Assembly: GCF_030272615.1 (NCBI RefSeq)
Contig: NC_081412.1
Span: forward strand, 143,699,247-143,763,246
DNA: 64,000 nucleotides
From: Cryptomeria japonica
Lineage: Eukaryota; Streptophyta; Pinopsida; Cupressales; Cupressaceae
Reading direction: 5' to 3'
Positions 33,575 to 44,187 of the stretch are shown piece after piece; the first letter of the stretch is position 1, and each line of letters starts with the position of its first letter. The position numbers and the translations under genes were made by a program. The notes beneath the pieces are model-generated. The model did no database searches, had not been told where the DNA came from, and saw only the letters and a list, made by a program, of their open reading frames with translations.

Positions 33575-35478
33575 CTAAATGTCCATCCTGTGTTTAATCA
33601 CCTTGACCTCATCAATGATAGCTTTCACATCCCGAAGCAGCCCCAAGATTTCAATACGCTTTAGAACCTCTGCAACCTCACTGCTAATACTCTGAATTTG
33701 ATCCATAGTGGGGACTCCCTTGGGGATTTCATCCTCCTCCCCATTTCCCTCCTTATTATGTTCCTGATTGTTAACATTATCATCATCCAGGTCCACTTTT
33801 TATCCTTGGTAGTCACCACTGCCTTCGCCACATCATCACCAGTGATAGTTATAATCTGGGCTCTCATAGCATCCCGATTCACCATGCTCATGACCTCATC
33901 AAAATCCACTAGATTAATTTCATCCATAGGTTCCTCCTCTAACTTAGTAGTCTCAGCATCAACAGGGGGCCCAGAAATGCCCAAATTAGTCCCATGCATA
34001 GAACCCTTAAAATCTTCCTCATTCTTGCCATAAGCACGTTCCTCTTCAGAATTGGAAACACATTGGGTTTTCATTTTCTTCTATGAGGAACCCTTTGATG
34101 CAAGTCTGGGGGACCTCATCCTACCTTCAGTGTCTGGGGATGTGTTCTCCTCCTCCATTTCCTTAGAGGAAGAATTATCATCAATAAAAATTCTTTTGTG
34201 TTTACTAGGGGTTTTCCCCTTTCCCTTGGGTGGAGTATGAAATTTCTCTTTACGAGTTGAGGGAAAGGGTACAGTGTGAGGTAAACTCAGTGATGGAAAC
34301 AAAGGAGTGAAACTGAGTGGTCGTGAAAGATTATTTAGAAACGGAAAAATCCAGAGATAGTTAGGCCAGAAGAGAAGGTCATGAAAGGGTGCGAGGCTGT
34401 CAAAGGGGGTTGAAAAAGCATAAGGTTCCTCGAAGGGCAGAGGGACAAATGGAAATTGTAAATTCTACAAATGAGGCCTTTGTGAAGTGAGATGGGTGGC
34501 CTATCCCCATTTTGGGGTCAAGGGCTTCCTTAATAGAAACTTCTAGAGAATGAATCAAGAAAATCGACAAGCACAAAAGATCATGGTTGTGAAAGTGATT
34601 AGAAAAAGGCAAGTGGTAGTAATAAAATACCATAAATTGACCTTCCAGTATGAAATACTTCATTATCATCAGACACATTTGATTCCAAGGGTGCCTCAAC
34701 TCTTCGTGGGCGAACCCACCTTGCATTTTTACAAGTTCCTCTTTTCCTTTGAAAAATATTTTTAACCCTTTGCTATTGACCACATGGTTGGTCCTCTTCT
34801 AGTGTCGTCCTTCCAAAGAGGGGCCTGTCACCCAAGCGATATAATCCTTAGAGACCTCAAATGAGACACCCCCAAAAATGACCCTTCTTGTAGCCCAAGA
34901 GGTCACAAACTGAGCCGAGAGCTGCTCATCGTGGCCTTGAAGACATTGTATGAAATCCGCAACCCCCCCTTCCACACAGTAATTCCATACCATTGCATCT
35001 TTTTGAAGTCATCTGGTTTGTTTGGTTCATACCTCACTCTATCGCCCCCCATAGTCATGACAGAGAGAACTTGCTCAGCAATAGACAAGCAATAAAACAT
35101 AGAGAATTACAAGAGTACTAGCCTTAGTGAGAATAGAAACAACTATTTCACAAGGGACAAAGAATTTGAACATAAAATGGTGAACAAGGCTCCGTAAAGA
35201 GAAATTATTTCCATAAATGTCCTTAGAAGTATGAAGTTTGTGTGAGCCATAAATCACCCCTTGTGATATGACCTTAGGCACGTAAAAAATCATCATGAAA
35301 TAAAAAAATGATTATCAATAATACCAGGAGCATGTGGCTCAATTTGCATGCAACAAACAATGAAAACCATCCAACAAAGCCAGTTAATAGGCATGTCATC
35401 ATACTTGAAATTAATCATTAGGAAATATCCTAGAAAAGTGTACTAAAGAACAACATATGCCTCACCTTTGGTAGCCAT
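33575..35478 (-). pseudogene. Fossil long ORF of unknown protein family
   Basis: From an ATG at 35478 (MATKGEAYVVL, then a stop) the minus strand can be followed through frame changes for about 1.9 kb. Recognisably coding segments are MPINWLCWMVFIVCCMQIEP, FVTSWATRRVIFGGVSFEV, SKDYIAWVTGPSLEGRHWKR, and the 34400-34783 stretch (HPWNQMCLMIMKYFILEGQF). A basic, nuclear-signal-like segment follows (PPKGKGKTPSKHKR, near 34215), then an acidic stretch and a helical end (33575-33796, EVAEVLKRIEILGLL). There is no RT, integrase or protease. The WVTGxxxEG motif resembles the second frame of the 45473-52231 element. 33351-33574 shows nothing recognisable. Confidence 0.5.
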
Positions 35479-35509
35479 GTTGGTACTCCATCTCATTAGA
35501 CCATTGGCG

Positions 35510-37488
35510 CTAGTCATCAATAGATTCCGCATTTTCAAATAAGAAGAATAATTCCTCCAAAGACCTCAAAAAGCTAAGAAGAAAACCCAGATTGGACCAA
35601 ATAAGAGTTTTATCATGAGAAGTAAGCTTAGTATCCTCTCTCTCTAGGAGGGAGTTAATATGAGGAGGCAAAGAGATGAGATTCCACCAACATCTTAGGC
35701 TAGTGTTAGCTAATTTAAGGGTTGCAAGAACATTAGCAACCCTATTCCCTTCTTTATAGACAGGCATGATGCGAAAGGAGTCAAGCTACAAGATGAGCCT
35801 GATAATATCTTTGATGATACCTTCAATAGTCCAATTGAGTCTGTTCCACCCTTTGATCACATCAATTATGAGCTTGGAGTCCCCTTAAATGTCCATAACC
35901 CTTATGCCCATGGAGAAAGAGAAACAGACCCCCCAAGCTAAGGCCATAACTTTAGCTTGATTGCTAGAGTGACCATTCAGGTTCCCCACATAGGTAACAA
36001 CTAGGGACCCACTGTGAGTTCTAATTACACCACCCCCACCGCCAGGCAAATTCTAGTAGCCTCATCAAATTTAATTTTGTAGTAGTCAGAAGTTAGGGGG
36101 ACCAAAAAGTATTATGCCTTAGGAGACGCTTGGAGTTATCAATATAAGAAAAGGAACTAGGTAGGTTCCAGTGGCGGTCAATCTCCCAATTCCTATTGGA
36201 AGGAGGATTAGGAGGCTTCCTAACCATAGTCACATATATTTTTTCTAGAATTATCTTAAGGAAACTTGCAAAGACAGTTTTCAAGGAGGTCTCCTTTTCC
36301 TTGAAGATCTTGTTATTCCTATGCTTCCAAATGCTCCAACAGAGGTGAGGAGGAATTTTTCTCCAAAGTTGGTAGACAAGAGGGTTGGATGTGGGGCCCC
36401 TCCACTCATGCAACAAATATATTATATTCTCATTCAAGGTCCAATCGAGGTTAAGCTTATGTCAGACCATCCCCCAAAGGGCTTTGGAAAAGACACAATG
36501 GAGGAATAAATGGGAGGAGCTTTCCATGTCCATTTTGTAGAGGATACATCTATTAGGGAACTAGAATCCTTGTTTATTCAAATTATCCTGAGTGAGAATT
36601 ATGTTATACAAAGTAGTCCACCTGAAGAAATTGATCTTAGGGATGAGTTCAGGATTCCAAACTTCACTCCACTTGACTAGAGAGATAGGGTCCCAGAGTA
36701 GGATATTGTAAGAAGTCTTAACAAATAAATCCCTAGTTGGGTTCCATTTCAAAATAAATTTATCCTTCATAGGAAAGAGTGGGAGAAAAGTCCTAACCAA
36801 CAGATTTTGAAGATCCCTGGCACCTGGCAGGAGGAGCGACAGATCAAAACAATTATCCCAAATAGCCTTCCAAGTGTTGTTGAAGAAGTAATCAAAGACC
36901 TTGTCAACGAAGAAATTTTTAGTAACATGTTTAATCCTTATGAGGGAGGGGAAAGTGATCAAAGGTTTTTCCCCAAGCCAACAATCTTCCCAAAAAAGAA
37001 TATTTATGCCATTCCCAATGAGCCACTTCATTCCTTGGGAAATGGGATCCCTGCAACTAATACTATTGTTCCATATTTTGGACCATCTAGGGAGTCCCTC
37101 TTCATTCAAAGCAGAGAGAAAACTACCATAGCCAAGGTATTTAGCCCTCATAATGTGACCCTAGTCTAAGTCCTTTTGGAGAAGCTTCTAGGCTATTTTA
37201 GTCAGGAGAGCCTTGTTAAAGTGGGTGATTTTGTGGATTCCTAGGCCCCCCTTTAATTTCGCGTAGCAAACTTTATCCCATCTAACAAGGGTAAGCCTTT
37301 TCTTTTCTTCAATCCCAGTCCAAAGGAAAGTTCTTTGGATGTTCTCCAACTTGTTAGCCATGGTGGTAAAATTTTTGAAAAGGGAAAGGAAGTACATCGG
37401 AATACCCTACAAAGACGACGCCAACAGCTGAAGCTTCCTAGCACTATTGAGGAACCTTCCCTTCCACCCTACCTGTTTCTTCTGCATT
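35510..37488 (-). pseudogene. LINE ORF2 C-terminal half: RT thumb, zf-RVT, RNase H
   Basis: The minus strand encodes RT thumb-side sequence (37188-37397, IQRTFLWTGIEEKKRL), a long clean frame (36561-37151) with ISQGMKWLIGNGINILFWED and KINFFRWTTLYN, a zf-RVT-like HLFLHC segment, then KHRNNKIFKEK. An L1-type RNase H follows (from FDEAT near 36060 to MPVYKEGNRVANVLA near 35740), ending at a stop at 35510. The upstream RT piece is at 53233-53697, separated by the LTR that begins near 37495. This is a 5'-truncated plant LINE; no poly(A) tail is seen at its 3' end. Confidence 0.88.
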
Positions 37489-37609
37489 CTTTTTTGTTGG
37501 CAAGAGACACTGTTTATATGATGTTAGATGCATTGAGATTACTTAGGGGTTGTCATTGATGGTAACTCAGCTTAGTAATCCTATCCGATACTTGTATATT
37601 TGATCTATC

Positions 37610-38839
37610 TGTAGCGTCCTAAAATTGTGACACTTGCAATTTCGACTGCATTTCGGTCTTCACGATGGTGACGCAACACGGAACCTAAATGGAGACCCCA
37701 AAACTTGCTCATGACACCAAAAACTGCATTTTCTTGCACCCTGGCCTGAACCTCCTTTGCACCCTACTGTCCCGGGAGGTGGGACCAGAGCGCCCAGCGC
37801 CCTGGTCCCCCAGGACCATGGCGCCCAGCGCCCTGGTCCCTGGGTCCTATTTTGGGCCCGGTCTCTTTTGGACTTCGGGTCTTTATGTTTGCAAATTGGA
37901 AAATTGTCTTTCCTGGTCGGCCTAAGGTCGGGAAAATCAATCTATCAGCCCTAATTGACAAGTATATAAACTACATTTTCCTCTTTCATTAGACATGATG
38001 GAAAAGGCATGGAAATTATACTCAAGCATTCAAGCATTCAAGCATTCCTTCAAGCAATTGATCATTTCAAGTCTCCATTCAAGGCTAAATGTTGCATTCA
38101 AGACAAGGATTCAACCATTGAAGAGGAGATCACTTACTACATACTACTACAACATACAACATGCAACATCTATACCTTCGCACATAAGGATACAAACATC
38201 CTTACAACAAGGTATTAGTACTTGTTTTAGATTACAGACATTTACATTTACAGCATTGCTCATTTCTTGGTTAATTCCAAAACCGGGGTTTGACCTAAAG
38301 GCAAACCCCTAATCCCTAACCCCCCAATCGTCTTCGCTTTTCTGTGTGTAGGTTGCAGGTACGCTGCTGAAATTGAAGATCTGGAATCCTTGTGCAGGGA
38401 CGAACAGATCCCCCTTCGTTTCGCGGATTTTTTGGAGGACCGTGGCGCTCGGGCGCCATCGTCCTGACAACTTTTGCTCAAATTTGCAGGACAGCGCCAT
38501 ATCAACATTTTACTGCTAATTCCAGGTCCGCAGCTTCATCCTATATCCCTATCTCAGTTTATAAGTGAATCTTTGTCACTTTCTATGCATTCCTAGCTTA
38601 ATTCTTCTATCAACATTCTTTACAAAAGAGGGTAGCCTTGCTTTCTTAACCCTTGAAACACATTTAGCATCCAATCTTGCATTGTGTGGGATTGGATCTT
38701 GTGGGTTTCAACCCCTCTTTTGAATGTAAAGTCTCTCCCCTAAGTGAAAACCATCAACCCTAGTGAATCTCCCTTCTCTCTCCTTGGAGTTGGAAGAGGG
38801 GAGAGCAACTAGGGTTCGATCGCGATTTTCCGCTTTACA
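37610..38839 (+). repeat. 5' LTR of the Gag-only gypsy element
   Basis: 1230 bp. It contains a GC-rich palindromic repeat (37782-37846, two units), a triple AAGCATTC run near 38022-38045, the GGGGTTTGACCTAAAGG block near 38285 shared with the 16250 solo LTR, and a strong hairpin at 38437-38464. Open frames inside are duplicated in the other LTR and are not considered genes. Confidence 0.95.
38437..38464. other. Hairpin in LTR, repeated in the leader
   Basis: GGACCGTGGCGC and GCGCCATCGTCC are separated by four bases (TCGG) and pair at 10 of 12 positions. Related GGACC...GTCC segments occur at 45046-45073 (3' LTR), 39241-39270 and 39857-39890 (leader) and 16940-16966 (solo LTR), each followed within a few bases by a T-rich stretch. 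An RNA structure used for packaging or dimerisation is a possible role; this is inference. Confidence 0.65.
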
Positions 38840-38842
38840 TTT

Positions 38843-38860
38843 TGGTGAACCCGACGTGAA
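38843..38860 (+). other. Candidate primer-binding site
   Basis: TGGTGAACCCGACGTGAA begins three bases after the LTR end, as expected for a primer site. I could not match it with certainty to a specific tRNA 3' end. Confidence 0.65.
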
Positions 38861-40017
38861 CATCCTTTCTGATTATTCATAGTTAGATCTGAAAATTGGA
38901 TTCCTTGATTACATTTCCATGTTTGATCTTTTGCAAAATTTTAGAGGTTAATTGCATAAAAACCCTAAATTTTCTTTTTAGTAATTAAGCTTGTGAAATG
39001 TCTAAATGTTAATGCTTGTTTCAGATCTGCCCTTCTATTACAAATTATCAATTCATATTTGTGCTTTAATTTTGAAAATTAAGTGGTTAAGTGTCAAAAC
39101 CCTAATTTTTAAAACCCTCTTGATTCAACCTTTGTCCGACAATTTCACTGATCAAAACATCTCCAAATCAGCTATAACTTTGGATTCCGTAATAAAATCA
39201 CAATATCTTTCATCCCTGAAAATTTGGAAAAAAGTTGCGAGGACCGTGTGCACTCCGAGCGCCATCGTCCTCGACATTTTTTCTGAAATTTCGGGAGCTA
39301 GAGTATTTTCCTGCTAAAATCCAGAATTTTGGCTGATTTTATCAATTATAACACTTTCAAAATTAAAGTCAAAGTTGGTCTTGTGATTACTTGGATTAAG
39401 ACTTCTAAACATTCAAAAATCATCGAAATTGAAATTTTGTGTCAAAATTGTGTTCTTACTGTCCTAAATCTGAAAAGTGTGTTTGCATTCATTCGAAATT
39501 TCAGTGCTTTATTCAAATTCTTACAATTTGTGACTTTTGAAATTAAGTGCTTAATTACAACAACTTTAATTTCCGCTTTCAAAATTGAATTTTGCGTGAA
39601 ATTGAGTCAATTTTTAAATTTCAAAATTTGCATTGCTCTTGACATTCCCTCTAAAATCATAACATTCAAAATTTTAGTTTCCCTCTCTTTTTCAAAATTC
39701 AAATTTTTGCATTTTTCGACAATCTTGGTAGGGTTCAATTTCGAGATTGCAACTTTAATTTGGCCTATCTACAGATCGTAAAATCACTCAATTTTTTCAG
39801 ATTAGCTCTAAAATCATCATAACTTTCATCCCTGCAAATTTCGAAAAAAGTTGCTGGGACCGTGTGCACTCCGAAGCGCCACAGTCCCTGACATTTTTTT
39901 CTGAAATTTTGGGAGATTGTCCTGATTGTATTTAATAGCTTAAATCCAGAAGATTGGCTGATTTTACTGAAAATTGCTACCTCTAAATTCAAAACTTTCT
40001 CTCTCTCTCTCTAGTGC
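38861..40017 (+). other. Untranslated leader with duplicated module
   Basis: AT-rich leader of about 1.16 kb with no convincing gene. A module of about 135-143 bp occurs twice (39207-39340 and 39823-39965): CTTTCATCCCTG, an AAAAAAGTTGC run, a GGACCGTGTGCACTCC hairpin arm, a T-run, then CCAGAA..TTGGCTGATTTTA. A CT-rich tract (39998-40013) lies just before the start codon of the long frame. Confidence 0.8.
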
Positions 40018-42993
40018 ATGAGTTTTACAACAATAAGCCCTACTTACACTATTCCCATTAGACGAAGCCGTAGAATTAAGTCTTTCCGAGGTTTAACTAT
40101 TGAGGAGATGGAACCTAATTTGAATAGCCTTTTTAACGAGGACATGGGTAATTCCTCTAATCCTCCTAATGATGAAGAAGCTCTCCATGAGGTTTCTGAA
40201 GAACAACTTTCGAAATTGGATAACCAATTTGACGATTTTCGACAATGGATGTCTCAAGAATACCCTGATAGTCAAGCTCTTCCTTTAATTGAGGGTCTAA
40301 AACGTATGCTTCAAAGTGATAAGAATGGAATTGATATTTTGCGTGGTATTGCACACATTGTGGATTCGAATGTGATGCCTATGAAGAGTTGTGCTGAAAA
40401 TTTGGGTTATACACAACCTCCTACTCAAGTCAATCATTATATTCCTTTGATGACTTCTATTGCTAGCATACCTACCTTTACATCAGACATAATGGCTACT
40501 TCTACACAAGACATTCCTCCTGTGATCACCAGTCATGGGGGCAACCCTTCTTCTTCAATTAACCCTCTTCCTTCATTTAATCCGACTTCTTCATTCATTC
40601 CTTCAATGAGTGTCCCTATTATATCTCCACAAATGAACATGATGCAAGGGGGCAATTCGTTTAACCATTCCATTCCTCCTTGTAGTGTTCCTCCTGTCCA
40701 ATCATCTCCTATGACTAATTATCATAGAGTCCTACCACCTTACTCTTTACCTTCTTTCAATAACATAACACCTCCATCTCAATCTAACACATCTAATATG
40801 AATTCTTCGACTGAAGCGAACATTAACAATCTTGCACAAACTGTCTCTTCTTTACAGCAACAAATTGCCTCTATGAATCAATCTAAGTTTAGTGTGCCCA
40901 CATTTGATGTTGCGAGCCCAATTTCTCTTGACATTGTTCGAGCTATCCCTCCTAAACATGTTGAAATCCCGCATTTGGAGCTTTATAATGGTAAAGGTGA
41001 TCCTCTAACACATGTTAAGACTTTTCAAACCTTATGTACTGATTTTGCTTATGACCAAAGGTTGCTTGCAAAACTGTTCACTAGAACATTAAGAGACAAA
41101 GCCCTACAATGGTATTGCTCATTGCCTTCTTATTCTATTACTTCTTTCGAACAACTTGCAAATGATTTCATTCAACAATTTCAAAACAATATAAGTCCTA
41201 AAGTTACTTTGATTGATTTAATGCATTGTAAACAAGGTGTTAAAGAAAAAGTGACTGATTTCATTGGTAGATATAAGCATTTGTATGCTCAAATTTCTTT
41301 TCCAGTGCCTGACAATGATATTCAAAGAATCTTTATTTCTAATTTACAAAAAGATATTCGAGACAAACTTCTATTTTCTGAGTTTACTTCTTTCCAACAG
41401 TTGTGTGCAACTCTTCACAATTATCAACTGACTGTGAGTCAAATGGAACAATCACATCCTATGGCTCCGAGTGATAAGGGTGATAGCAGTCAACAACCAT
41501 TTGGAAAGTTTAAACCGAACAGAGATTCCATCAAATTCAATGAAAACATCATCAACAACAATGTGAATGCAGCATCAGGTGTGCCTCCTATTTCTAAATT
41601 TTTCAAGAAAGAAAGAAAGTATACTCCTTTGAATGAATCATTGCATAGTATTATGAATAAGTTATTGGAACAAAATGTGCTTACTCTTCCTCCTATAAGG
41701 CAAATTGATCCTGCAAAGATTACTTCACCTTATTTTGATAACAAAGCTTTTTGTCAATTTCATTGTCAACCTGGGCATGATACTGAAAAATGTTTTTCTT
41801 TAAAGGGTAAAATTCAAGATTTGATTGATAATAATACTATTTCTGTTTCTGGAGTGAATGATAAAGGCAATACATATGTAGCTCCTCCTAATCAAAATAT
41901 TCATATTTTCACTGATCCATTACCTTCTCATACCTCTAATGCAATTGAGGCTAATGATTCCTCTCTCTCATCTGATGGTCTTGTGTCTATGACTCCGAAT
42001 GTGATTAACTTTGTAGAGCAGCAAGAAAACCCTAAAGAACCTTCCATCACATTTGATTCCAGTGAAACCATTAGGGCACCTGATGGTCCTTTATACATAG
42101 TTGCAAAAGTCAAGAATACACCTTGCCGTGGAGTGCTTATTGATCCTTCATGCATGGTTAATATTATTACTGAAGAATTTCTTTTTACTTTGCAATTGAA
42201 TCAAGTGATTTATGACAAAACAGATGTAATTGTGAAACTATTTGATGCATTTTCTTCTCCTGCAATTGGTTCTATTACATTGCCTATTGAGGTCCATAAC
42301 AAATCCCTTGATGTGAACTTTGCTATTATTCCTTCATCCGAACAATTTTGTGTGAAGCTTGGCTATCCTTGGCTATCTTCCATGAAAGCTATTGCTTCTC
42401 CTATTCATAAGTGTTTGAAATTTCCCCATAATGGTGAAGTTGTTACTGTCAATCATAGTCTCTTTAAACCAGCTGAAAGAACTTCTAGCGTTCCTATTGA
42501 TTACTTTTGGCCTAAACAATTCCAATCTCTTCCTCCGCGAAGTGATCATCTTTTCAAATCTTATCAAAAGTGGAAAAAAGATATGATCCTATCTCTAAGT
42601 GAACCTAGAACACCTAAACTTGATATTCCTATCATTCTTGAGAAGGAAGTTCTTCCTTTGAAAGATAAAACTAATGTCTTTCCTCAAGAAGATTCCCAAC
42701 CCGTTCCCATGGATGTGATTATGTCTATGCCTAATAAACCTTCTAAGAGTAGACCTATACCTCCTCGTCATGATGGACTTGGTCTTCTTCCTAAACCAAA
42801 TATTCCTCCTTTGTATGGAGCAGTCCCTCCTCCTTCTTTTTATAGAGAGAAGAGACCTTCTTCTTCTCCTATTATCCAACCTAAGAGACCACAACCTAAA
42901 CACCCAAGTGATAAGGATGAGAACATTCCTCCTCCTCAATCTTCTCCACTTCCTACTAAGACTAGACGAAATCGTTCTGCACGTGAACGCTGA
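40018..42993 (+). CDS. Gag-protease polyprotein of non-autonomous gypsy element
   Basis: A 991-codon uninterrupted frame. Residues 1-300 are low-complexity (Ser, Pro, Asn). About 310-470 is the gypsy Gag capsid domain (HVEIPHLELYNGKGDPLTHV, ALQWYCSLP, FIQQFQNN). About 577-592 is a zinc-knuckle-like FCQFHCQPGHDTEKC. About 700-810 matches a retropepsin (RGVLIDPSCMVNII), but the usual D-G/S-G is D-P-S, so proteolysis is doubtful. The tail (870-991) is Pro/Lys-rich and basic. Start choice: first ATG after the leader, directly behind a CT tract. Such a long open frame in a region of decayed elements indicates recent activity. It would form particles and bind RNA while depending on foreign RT and integrase. 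Confidence 0.9.
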   Translation: MSFTTISPTYTIPIRRSRRIKSFRGLTIEEMEPNLNSLFNEDMGNSSNPPNDEEALHEVSEEQLSKLDNQFDDFRQWMSQEYPDSQALPLIEGLKRMLQSDKNGIDILRGIAHIVDSNVMPMKSCAENLGYTQPPTQVNHYIPLMTSIASIPTFTSDIMATSTQDIPPVITSHGGNPSSSINPLPSFNPTSSFIPSMSVPIISPQMNMMQGGNSFNHSIPPCSVPPVQSSPMTNYHRVLPPYSLPSFNNITPPSQSNTSNMNSSTEANINNLAQTVSSLQQQIASMNQSKFSVPTFDVASPISLDIVRAIPPKHVEIPHLELYNGKGDPLTHVKTFQTLCTDFAYDQRLLAKLFTRTLRDKALQWYCSLPSYSITSFEQLANDFIQQFQNNISPKVTLIDLMHCKQGVKEKVTDFIGRYKHLYAQISFPVPDNDIQRIFISNLQKDIRDKLLFSEFTSFQQLCATLHNYQLTVSQMEQSHPMAPSDKGDSSQQPFGKFKPNRDSIKFNENIINNNVNAASGVPPISKFFKKERKYTPLNESLHSIMNKLLEQNVLTLPPIRQIDPAKITSPYFDNKAFCQFHCQPGHDTEKCFSLKGKIQDLIDNNTISVSGVNDKGNTYVAPPNQNIHIFTDPLPSHTSNAIEANDSSLSSDGLVSMTPNVINFVEQQENPKEPSITFDSSETIRAPDGPLYIVAKVKNTPCRGVLIDPSCMVNIITEEFLFTLQLNQVIYDKTDVIVKLFDAFSSPAIGSITLPIEVHNKSLDVNFAIIPSSEQFCVKLGYPWLSSMKAIASPIHKCLKFPHNGEVVTVNHSLFKPAERTSSVPIDYFWPKQFQSLPPRSDHLFKSYQKWKKDMILSLSEPRTPKLDIPIILEKEVLPLKDKTNVFPQEDSQPVPMDVIMSMPNKPSKSRPIPPRHDGLGLLPKPNIPPLYGAVPPPSFYREKRPSSSPIIQPKRPQPKHPSDKDENIPPPQSSPLPTKTRRNRSARER

Positions 42994-43443
42994 CGAAAGC
43001 GTCGTCTTAGAGCTCAAGCAACTGCTTCTCAAACTTTACAATCTCCAAAAACACCTTCAACAAGCATTATTCCATTTTCTCCAAAATCTCCTAAACATAA
43101 GATGCATGATGGTCTTGATCCTGTGCGAATTAAAGACCCTATTTTTATAAATCTTGATGATGATATAGATGAAAATGTTATTCATGATGAAAATGTTACT
43201 TCTCTTGCTTCTGATAGTGAATATGAACTTGTTGATATTGATAACCATTTATCTACTGAATTTTCTAAAGCACTTATCCTAGCTCCTAGACAAGAACAGC
43301 GTGGCTTGGAACATGAACATAGCCCTTGTTTGGATCTTGTGATAGCTCCATCTGCTGTGTTGAATGTTCCTCCTCTAGCGTGTTCCCTGCCTTCCCGAAA
43401 CATTGATCAGCAAGATCGGGGGGTAGATGACGTGCTAGACTAG
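42994..43443 (+). pseudogene. In-frame extension after a single TGA
   Basis: The TGA at 42991-42993 is followed in the same frame by 149 open codons up to a stop at 43441. They start RKRRLRAQ, continue through Ser/Pro-rich sequence to MHDGLDPVRIKDPIFINLDD and finish with an acidic end DRGVDDVLD. Either the frame originally ran to 43443 and CGA mutated to TGA, or the stop is sometimes read through (the context is TGA followed by C). The extension has coding-like composition and no RT. Confidence 0.7.
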
Positions 43444-44187
43444 TTACATTAGCATAGCAGATTCTCTCCTCCTCTCTTGTGTTACTTCTTCTATATGTTA
43501 TTCTCATTCTTCTATTTGTTGTCCTTAGTGTTGTCTACTTGAGGACGATGCAAAACATTGAGATCTCTTTTGGTCTCTCTCATGTTGACTCAAAAGACAC
43601 ATGTGTTCCCTTCTTCTAGGTGACCTTCCTTGATTGGGGAATGAAGAACAATTATGCATACATACATATGATATACATGAATTATCATACAACATACTGA
43701 CCCCAAGGAAAGCGAAGTCACCTCATGCTTTGTGTTTTATGTCCATTATCCTTGGGTTTATCTCACACTTGGGGGCTAAATCCTTGCGATAACGTGCTCC
43801 TTTCCCTTTTTCATTTTCTTATATGTATCACTACCTTAAAGCAATCACCCCCGGTGAGGCGTGTGCAATCGCTTTAACGTAGGGGGGCATACATCCTGTT
43901 CATATCTTTTCAAGATACTTGAATATTTCTTGACAAATTTAACCTTGCCTTGAAAATTTTCGGTATTTCTCTTGCATGACTCATAGTGAGGGAACCTTAC
44001 TACTGACAGTCATGGTTCTCCCTCGTGATCTTCCCTTTTACTTTGTCAATCGAAGTCGTAAGATCCTTAGTCCACTGGGGGCTTGGTGTGTCTTGCCTCC
44101 TTGATGTGGTGAAAGTCTTTCAATATTGTTTCCTTCTACTTTACTGGAAGTATGAGCATACATACTCCCGCTAAAGTGGGGGCTAAA
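43444..44187 (+). other. 3' non-coding region and polypurine tract
   Basis: About 740 bp with no frame of note separates the coding region from the 3' LTR. It ends in AAAGTGGGGGCTAAA (44173-44187), the polypurine tract. A similar purine stretch GTGGGGGCTAAA-like motif occurs upstream near 43770 (CTTGGGGGCTAAAT) and 44076 (CACTGGGGGCTTGG). Confidence 0.8.

Noticed and set aside
37689-38312. Open frames of 60-105 codons inside the gypsy LTR, repeated at 44267-44921
   Set aside because: They are conserved only because the two LTRs are copies of each other. They overlap the GC-rich repeat and regulatory sequence, and no protein motif is seen.
39329-39781. 150-codon plus-strand frame in the gypsy leader
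   Set aside because: Phe/Lys/Ile-rich composition from AT-rich DNA, no motif, and it lies in the leader between duplicated modules.
42595-43150. Arg-rich minus frame and Leu-rich plus frame overlapping the Gag tail
   Set aside because: Alternative-frame shadows of the Pro/Lys-rich end of the 40018-42993 protein.
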